Source: Prevotellaceae bacterium
Lineage (GTDB): Bacteria > Bacteroidota > Bacteroidia > Bacteroidales > UBA932
DNA length: 10,228 bases
NCBI GenBank assembly: GCA_031259225.1
Contig: JAIRLT010000027.1
Span: forward strand, 1-10,228
Direction: 5' to 3'
Under the pieces are notes generated by a model. The model saw nothing but the letters and a program-made list of their open reading frames with translations. It was not told the origin of the DNA and made no database searches. The position numbers and the translations under genes are program-made. Of this stretch, positions 6,467 to 10,228 are shown piece after piece (position 1 is the first letter of the stretch; every line of letters begins with the position of its first letter).

Positions 6467-6571
6467 TTATAACAGTCCGAATATTTGCCAAAAACTAACC
6501 GCTACCCATGCAACGAGTAGTATACCTAATAAAAAGGGCAATAAAAGATAGAACCATGACTTTTTTTTCAT
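6467..6571 (-). CDS. 34-residue membrane microprotein upstream of the RT
   Basis: The minus-strand ATG at 6571 opens a 34-codon frame that starts MKKKSWFYLLLPFLLG, continues as one hydrophobic helix with Trp and Val (ILLVAWVAVSFWQ) and ends IFGLL. Another ATG two codons upstream (6577) is possible. The pattern of three Lys, a single TM helix and a short tail is that of a single-pass inner-membrane peptide with the N-terminus inside. It ends 15 bases before the RT start on the same strand, which indicates joint transcription. I do not recognise a family. It could be a toxin-like effector, an anchor or a partner for the RT; its function is unknown. Composition far from chance (Lys-start, no charge in the helix) supports it being real. 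Confidence 0.65.
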   Translation of the reverse strand: MKKKSWFYLLLPFLLGILLVAWVAVSFWQIFGLL

Positions 6572-6618
6572 AACCATAAATTTTTTATAAATATTATTTA
6601 TTTTTTACTTGTTCCAAT

Positions 6619-6687
6619 AAAAAACGTGGCTTTTATTTATTATCACAGAGGTCCGTCATACCTTTACCAAATATAAACAAAGCCACG
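6619..6687 (-). terminator. attenuator-like hairpin with T6 in the RT leader
   Basis: Read on the minus strand, CGTGGCTTT (6687-6679) and AAAGCCACG (6633-6625) are perfect 9-base inverted repeats, followed at once by six T (6624-6619). This has the form of an intrinsic terminator placed about 45 bases before the microprotein start, so it would cut off a leader RNA of about 160 nt or control read-through into the RT operon. The stop of the 28-codon leader ORF lies 1 base before the first arm. The 45-base loop is long for a simple terminator. Confidence 0.5.
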
Positions 6688-6720
6688 CTTAGCACATGGT
6701 TTTGGTTTTATTTTTGGTAA
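6664..6720 (-). other. second inverted repeat interlocked with the attenuator hairpin
   Basis: TTACCAAATATAAA (6664-6677) and TTTATTTTTGGTAA (6707-6720) pair at 13 of 14 positions. One arm lies in the loop of the 6619-6687 hairpin, and one arm of that hairpin lies in this loop. The order is therefore A, B, A', B', as in an H-type pseudoknot or two competing folds. The left arm also contains TATATTTG on the minus strand (6675-6668), an exact -7 box, but without a TTG at the proper distance. Confidence 0.6.
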
Positions 6721-6775
6721 TTGAAATGATGAAGGTTTCGATGATAAATAAAACGCTCAACATATCAAAGAGCAT
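6689..6775 (-). CDS. 28-codon hydrophobic leader ORF
   Basis: The ATG at 6775 begins MLFDMLSVLFIIETF, continues IISITKNKTKTMC, and stops at 6691-6689. The ATG is only about 4 bases after the predicted transcription start, so it would be read as an almost leaderless mRNA. A stretch of Leu/Ile/Phe is followed by a Lys/Thr tail. The stop codon lies 1 base before the first arm of the terminator-like hairpin, the geometry of a leader peptide that controls attenuation. It could equally be a second membrane peptide or a chance ORF. Confidence 0.35.
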   Translation of the reverse strand: MLFDMLSVLFIIETFIISITKNKTKTMC

Positions 6776-6785
6776 AAAAACGCTG

Positions 6786-6816
6786 CAAATATATTACTTT
6801 ATTTTTTAACCGCAAA
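6786..6816 (-). promoter_or_regulatory. exact Bacteroidota promoter for the leader-microprotein-RT operon
   Basis: On the minus strand TTTG (6816-6813), a 19-base spacer and TATATTTG (6793-6786) match the consensus without error. The start site would be near 6779. The -33 region is inside a perfect hairpin CGCAAA/TTTGCG with a TTTT loop (6811-6826), which may be an operator. The promoter faces away from the symporter promoter at 6852-6882. Confidence 0.72.
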
Positions 6817-6851
6817 TTTTTTTGCGTTGAGGTAGCGAAAACCAGTGACTA

Positions 6852-6882
6852 TTGATTATTTTAATAAAATTGAATACCTTTG
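6852..6882 (+). promoter_or_regulatory. Bacteroidota promoter for the symporter gene
   Basis: TTG (6852-6854), a 20-base AT-rich spacer and TACCTTTG (6875-6882) match the consensus, placing the start near 6889 with a 5' UTR of about 20 bases before the ATG at 6909. Confidence 0.72.
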
Positions 6883-6908
6883 CAACATTAATTTTTAACC
6901 TTTAGTAA

Positions 6909-8363
6909 ATGAACCCTCTTTTTATCTTATTGACCGTTGTCGCTTACTTTGCCGCATTGTTCGGCATTTCGTGGCTCACGAGCCGCAAAGCCGATAACCA
7001 AAGTTTCTTTGTCGGTAATCGAAAATCTTCGTGGTATGTCGTTGCTTTTGCGATGATCGGCTCGGCGATATCGGGCGTAACGTTCGTGTCGGTGCCGGGC
7101 ATGGTGGCGGGCAATAGTTTTGCCTACCTGCAAATGGCGTTAGGGTTTGTCGCCGGGCAATTTATTATTGCCTTTGTGCTCATCCCGCTGTTCTATAAAA
7201 TGAATTTAACGTCGATTTACGAATACCTATCCAATCGTTTCGGGATAGCGTCCTACAAAACGGGGGCATGGTTTTTCTTTATCTCCAAAATGCTGGGGGC
7301 GGCGGTGCGCCTGTATTTGGTATGTTTCGTACTGCAATTACTGGTGTTCGAGCCTTTCCACCTGCCGTTCCTGCTGAATGTGGCGGTATCTATGGCTTTG
7401 ACGTGGTTATATACTTACAGGGGCGGCGTGAAAACGCTGATATGGACGGACTCGTTCAAGACCCTGTGCCTGATTGTATCGGTGGTGATGTGTATTTATT
7501 ATATCGCTTCCGGGCTGGGCTTCAATTTCGGCGAAATGTGGGCGGCAATCAATGCGCATGACTATTCGCAGATCTTCTTCTTCGATGATATCAACGATAA
7601 ACGGTATTTCTTCAAACAGTTCCTCGCAGGCGCGTTCACAGTGATTGCCATGACCGGACTCGACCAGGATTTTATGCAAAAGCATTTGAGTTGCAAAAAC
7701 CCAAAAGACTCGCAGAAGAACATTATCACCAGCGGGCTGTTGCAATTCGGGGTCATCTACCTGTTTTTGCTGTTGGGCGTACTGTTATATATATTTGCGG
7801 CAAGTAACCATGTGGCTATTCCCGAAAAGAGCGACGACCTGTTCCCGTTGCTGGCTACCGGCGGTTATTTCCCGGTAGTGGTCGGCGTCCTGTTTATCAT
7901 CGGGCTGATTGCGGCGGCGTACGCGGCGGCGGGTTCGGCGCTGACCTCGCTGACCACCTCGTTTACGGTGGATATACTCCAAAGCGCCAAACAGGGAACG
8001 GAAGCGCAAATAGCCAGCCGGCGGAAAAAAGTGCACGTCGGCATGGCAGTGTTGATGGGCATAGTGATTGTGGTGATAAACCTGTTGAATAATACGTCGG
8101 TCATCAATGCCGTGTATGTACTGGCAAGCTATACGTATGGTCCAATATTGGGGATGTTTGCTTTCGGCATATTCACCAAATGGACGGTCAAGGATAAATA
8201 CCTGCCCTTAGTTGCCCTGCTCTCGCCGGCGCTCTGCCTGCTTATCGACCTGAACTCCGAAACATGGCTCAACGGCTATAAGTTCAGCTACGAACTGCTG
8301 ATTATGAATGCCGCCTTTACGTTCATCGGGCTACTGTGCTTAATAAAAAGCCGCAAGTCATAA
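6909..8363 (+). CDS. sodium:solute symporter (SSS/SLC5 family)
   Basis: The 484-residue inner-membrane protein has about 13 hydrophobic segments, the usual length and topology of SSS carriers, which couple solute uptake to Na+ entry. Family features are SFFVGNRKSSWY with AMIGSAISGVTFVSVPG (about 32-64, first helices with the unwound Na+ site), YRGGVKTLIWTDSFK (about 170-184), TGLDQDFMQKHLSCKNP (about 250-266) and the Ser/Thr-rich helix AAAGSALTSLTTSFTVDI near 337-355, which normally supplies Na+ ligands. The substrate cannot be read from sequence. The serine hydrolase lipoprotein further downstream suggests uptake of a cell-wall fragment or sugar, as in MurNAc-type salvage loci of Bacteroidales; this is inference. 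It has its own promoter and is divergent from the RT operon. Confidence 0.9.
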   Translation: MNPLFILLTVVAYFAALFGISWLTSRKADNQSFFVGNRKSSWYVVAFAMIGSAISGVTFVSVPGMVAGNSFAYLQMALGFVAGQFIIAFVLIPLFYKMNLTSIYEYLSNRFGIASYKTGAWFFFISKMLGAAVRLYLVCFVLQLLVFEPFHLPFLLNVAVSMALTWLYTYRGGVKTLIWTDSFKTLCLIVSVVMCIYYIASGLGFNFGEMWAAINAHDYSQIFFFDDINDKRYFFKQFLAGAFTVIAMTGLDQDFMQKHLSCKNPKDSQKNIITSGLLQFGVIYLFLLLGVLLYIFAASNHVAIPEKSDDLFPLLATGGYFPVVVGVLFIIGLIAAAYAAAGSALTSLTTSFTVDILQSAKQGTEAQIASRRKKVHVGMAVLMGIVIVVINLLNNTSVINAVYVLASYTYGPILGMFAFGIFTKWTVKDKYLPLVALLSPALCLLIDLNSETWLNGYKFSYELLIMNAAFTFIGLLCLIKSRKS

Positions 8364-8368
8364 GCTGT

Positions 8369-8602
8369 ATGCAACAGAAGTTAGATAAAGCCATCAGTGA
8401 TAAAATAAGTTTTATTGCTTTTATCATCCCTGAATTTGCAGATGCTTACAAAATGAACATTCAAGAAGCATACAAATATTTGAAGAAGTATGGGGGACTG
8501 CAATTCCTTCATGAACATTGGTGGGCATTGCATACCGATAATCCGTTTTGGACGGTGAGAGATTTATACGATATTTGTTATGAAAATGGGGGGCAACGGT
8601 AA
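8369..8602 (+). CDS. DUF3791 protein, likely partner of the DUF3990 protein
   Basis: The 77-residue cytosolic protein shows the DUF3791 pattern: an N-terminal helix KISFIAFIIPEFADAY, a central helix MNIQEAYKYLKKYGG, then HEHWWALHTDNPFWTVRDLY. An in-frame GTG 33 bases earlier lies inside the symporter gene; I prefer the ATG at 8369, 5 bases after the symporter stop, because the extra residues are the out-of-frame symporter tail. Its stop overlaps the next ATG (TAATG), so the pair is translationally coupled. DUF3791 genes commonly lie next to DUF3990 genes, and a role as antitoxin or immunity-like partner is my inference. It is clearly more AT-rich than the genes on both sides. Confidence 0.78.
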   Translation: MQQKLDKAISDKISFIAFIIPEFADAYKMNIQEAYKYLKKYGGLQFLHEHWWALHTDNPFWTVRDLYDICYENGGQR

Positions 8603-9288
8603 TGCAGGTTTATCATGGAAGTTATACGGAAATTATACGGATTGATTTAATCAAAAGTTTATCCAATAAAGATTTTGGACGAGGCTTCTATGTAACAAAA
8701 AATCGTAAACATGCCGAAAACTGGGCAAAAGTAATGGGACGTAAACACCATACAGAGGGTTACGTAACTGAATTTACATTTTATGAACGGGCTTTCACAG
8801 ATACCCGGTATAGAGTGTTACGATTTAGCGAATATAACGAAGATTGGCTTGATTTTGTCATATTAAACCGGGATGAGTCAACGAGTGAACAACGGCACGA
8901 TTTTGATATTGTAGAGGGACCTATTGCCGATGATAAAGTAGCAAACCGCATAAATGATTATCTGGCAAACCTAATTACTAAAGCAGACTTTCTTAAAGAA
9001 CTTCGATATCACGAGGACACGCATCAAATATGTTTTTGCACACTCAAATCTTTACAAATGCTGAAACGACAAGATAAGACCACTTCTATTAATATTGTAC
9101 ATATTACAGAGCCGCTTGTTGCAGCATTGATGGTTGACAGGGGAATTGATGAAGTTGTCGCTACGGATTTATTTTACAGCTCTGCTACCTTTGCTAAACT
9201 ATCCAATAAATCTACTAACCTTTATCAGAATACTTGGCAAGAAATATATGACAAACTAAAACATGAATTACCTAAAATCAAACAGTAA
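8602..9288 (+). CDS. DUF3990 protein, ADP-ribosyltransferase-like, probable toxin
   Basis: The 228-residue product begins MQVYHGSY (His5), followed by IDLIKSLSNKDFGRGFYVT (14-32) and a helix HAENWAK. This is the DUF3990 signature and resembles the NAD-binding first half of ADP-ribosyltransferase folds. FDIVEGPIADD (101-111) and HQICFCTLKSLQML (141-154) are other conserved blocks; Gln142 may be in the place of the catalytic third motif. The last 60 residues or so appear less typical. No signal peptide or TM is present, so the protein is cytosolic. Coupling to DUF3791 by a 1-base overlap supports a two-gene toxin-antitoxin or defence unit. Low GC and odd codon use against neighbours suggest recent transfer. 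The ART activity is inferred from family resemblance, not shown. Confidence 0.78.
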   Translation: MQVYHGSYTEIIRIDLIKSLSNKDFGRGFYVTKNRKHAENWAKVMGRKHHTEGYVTEFTFYERAFTDTRYRVLRFSEYNEDWLDFVILNRDESTSEQRHDFDIVEGPIADDKVANRINDYLANLITKADFLKELRYHEDTHQICFCTLKSLQMLKRQDKTTSINIVHITEPLVAALMVDRGIDEVVATDLFYSSATFAKLSNKSTNLYQNTWQEIYDKLKHELPKIKQ

Positions 9289-9303
9289 TCATATCAAACA
9301 ATC

Positions 9304-10228
9304 ATGAAAACAACCTTATTATTCTTGGCGCTCCTCCTGTGGGGATGCGGAACGGCGACGGAAGGGTCGTTGCAAAAAACCAGCCCGGATGCAGCCGGAC
9401 TGGATGCAAAAAAATTAACTTATATCGACAGTACCGTACACCAGTCCATACGGAAAGGCGACATACCGGGCGCGGTGGTCGCCGTAGTGCGGCACAACAA
9501 GCTGGCATTCCTGAAAGCGTATGGTAACAAACAGGTCTATCCGGATACGTTGCCCATGACCACGAATACGGTGTTTGATTTGGCGTCGGTGAGTAAATCC
9601 GTATCTACCGCCATCTCGGTGATGCTGCTGCTGGAACGCGGGCAACTCCGCCTGCAGGATAATGTCTCGCTCTACATTCCCGGATTTGAGCCGTGGACAG
9701 ACAGCGTGAGCGGACGGAAAAAGAATATCCGCATCATCGAACTGCTGACACACACGTCCGGGCTGCCGCCATACGCGCCGGTGGAGGAATTGCAACAAAC
9801 CTACACCGTTCCCAATCCGGAAGGTTTGCTGACCCATATCTCTAACGTGAAACGCAACAACGCGCCGGGAACGGTATTCGATTACAGTTGCCTGAACTTT
9901 ATCACCCTGCAACACATCGTGCAAAACATTACCGGCTGTAGCCTGCAACACTTCGCGCAGCAAAATATTTTCCAACCGCTGGGGATGCGCCATACCGATT
10001 ATAACCCCACCGGCGAAACGCTGGAATGGGTCGCCCCCACAGAAAAACAAGCCGACGGCTCGGTGCTTCGGGGCAAAGTGCATGACCCGCTCGCCAATAT
10101 CCTTAACGACGGCATATCGGGCAATGCGGGAGTATTCTCCAATGCCGAAGACCTGGCTACCCTCGCAGCCATGCTGCTGAACGGCGGCGAAATTAACGGC
10201 GTGCGGATTTTAAGCCCCCTCACCGTAC
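9304..10228 (+). CDS. serine hydrolase lipoprotein, class C beta-lactamase/PBP-type (3' end outside)
   Basis: The frame is open from the ATG at 9304 to the window edge (308 codons seen). MKTTLLFLALLLWGCG is a lipoprotein signal with Cys near 15. The domain then shows IPGAVVAVV (about 61-69), FDLASVSK with nucleophile Ser95 and Lys98 (SxxK), LLTHTSGLP (about 150-158) and FDYSCLNF with Tyr194. The usual Y-x-N second motif reads Y-S-C here. The KTG-type third motif lies beyond the edge. Such proteins are periplasmic or surface DD-peptidases, esterases or beta-lactamases; which one cannot be decided. The gene starts 15 bases after the DUF3990 stop without its own promoter box, and its GC content and style match the symporter, so the two were probably adjacent before the DUF3791-DUF3990 pair arrived. 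Confidence 0.88.
   Translation, partial: MKTTLLFLALLLWGCGTATEGSLQKTSPDAAGLDAKKLTYIDSTVHQSIRKGDIPGAVVAVVRHNKLAFLKAYGNKQVYPDTLPMTTNTVFDLASVSKSVSTAISVMLLLERGQLRLQDNVSLYIPGFEPWTDSVSGRKKNIRIIELLTHTSGLPPYAPVEELQQTYTVPNPEGLLTHISNVKRNNAPGTVFDYSCLNFITLQHIVQNITGCSLQHFAQQNIFQPLGMRHTDYNPTGETLEWVAPTEKQADGSVLRGKVHDPLANILNDGISGNAGVFSNAEDLATLAAMLLNGGEINGVRILSPLTV

Larger units (their letters stand above)
6619..6779 (-). ncRNA. candidate structured leader RNA of the RT operon
   Basis: From the start site expected near 6779 to the T-run at 6624-6619, about 160 nt would be transcribed on the minus strand. This stretch holds the leader ORF, both interlocked inverted repeats and a terminator-like end. It could act as a cis attenuator, or as a free small RNA used by the RT as in retrons and some defence RTs. 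No retron msr/msd pattern with a branching G could be assigned, so the class is open. Confidence 0.35.

Noticed and set aside
6463..6472. Extra copy of the 42-base repeat core before the RT
   Set aside because: Only about 10 AT-only bases are shared, which is expected by chance in this AT-rich DNA.
6640..6660. Eight-codon ORF (MTDLCDNK) inside the leader
   Set aside because: Too short to support, and lies in the loop of the attenuator-like hairpin.
6668..6675. Second leftward promoter with TATATTTG
   Set aside because: The box is exact but no TTG lies at 18-21 bases; the promoter at 6786-6816 is far better.
5165..6908. Group II intron around the RT
   Set aside because: I see no domain V-like hairpin with AGC triad and tetraloop, nor intron ends, near the RT gene.
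5165..6908. Diversity-generating retroelement
   Set aside because: No Avd-like gene and no pair of similar 100-150 base repeats differing at A positions was found in the window; a distant variable repeat cannot be excluded.
9415..10083. Minus-strand ORF of 222 codons
   Set aside because: Antisense to the serine hydrolase, whose SxxK and signal peptide on + are clear.

Overview
The window looks like chromosomal DNA from a member of the Bacteroidales (Bacteroidota). The evidence is several exact or near-exact Bacteroidota promoters (TTG/TTTG, 18-20 bases, then TAnnTTTG), a general lack of Shine-Dalgarno sequences, lipoproteins with a Cys a few residues after a Lys-rich start, a DUF1573 protein, MeaB, and a Bacteroidales-type sodium:solute symporter. 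Genus cannot be fixed from this sequence alone.

Layout, left to right. At 1-173 there is an ambiguous edge and a hairpin followed by nine T. A small lipoprotein gene on + (174-545) meets, tail to tail with a 3-base overlap, a leftward three-gene unit: a 10-TM metal exporter-like protein (542-1609), MeaB (1650-2717) and a secreted DUF1573 protein (2748-3803). This unit has a good promoter near 3903-3931. A degenerate palindromic interspersed element (3945-4001) separates it from proC (4050-4841, -). The proC promoter is embedded in an array of 8-base repeats (4872-4944).

The most unusual part is 4997-6816. A reverse transcriptase (RT) gene (5315-6451, -) is preceded, 15 bases upstream, by a previously unlisted 34-residue single-pass membrane microprotein (6467-6571, -). 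Upstream of that is a leader of about 200 nt, started by an exact promoter (6786-6816), that holds a 28-codon hydrophobic leader ORF and two interlocking inverted repeats, one ending in a T-run. Downstream of the RT lie a terminator-like hairpin, a second exact leftward promoter (5225-5255) and four 42-base tandem repeats (4997-5164) that this promoter would transcribe. The RT is not part of a recognisable group II intron, and I found no template/variable repeat pair of a diversity-generating retroelement. Microprotein, leader, RT and repeat array could form an RT-based unit of an undescribed type; that is inference.

Right of a divergent promoter, a sodium:solute symporter (6909-8363, +) and a lipoprotein serine hydrolase of the beta-lactamase/penicillin-binding class (9304 to the right edge, +) are GC-richer and probably belong together. 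Between them sits an AT-richer pair, DUF3791 and DUF3990 (8369-9288). It is translationally coupled, looks like an ADP-ribosyltransferase-type toxin module, and appears inserted into the operon.
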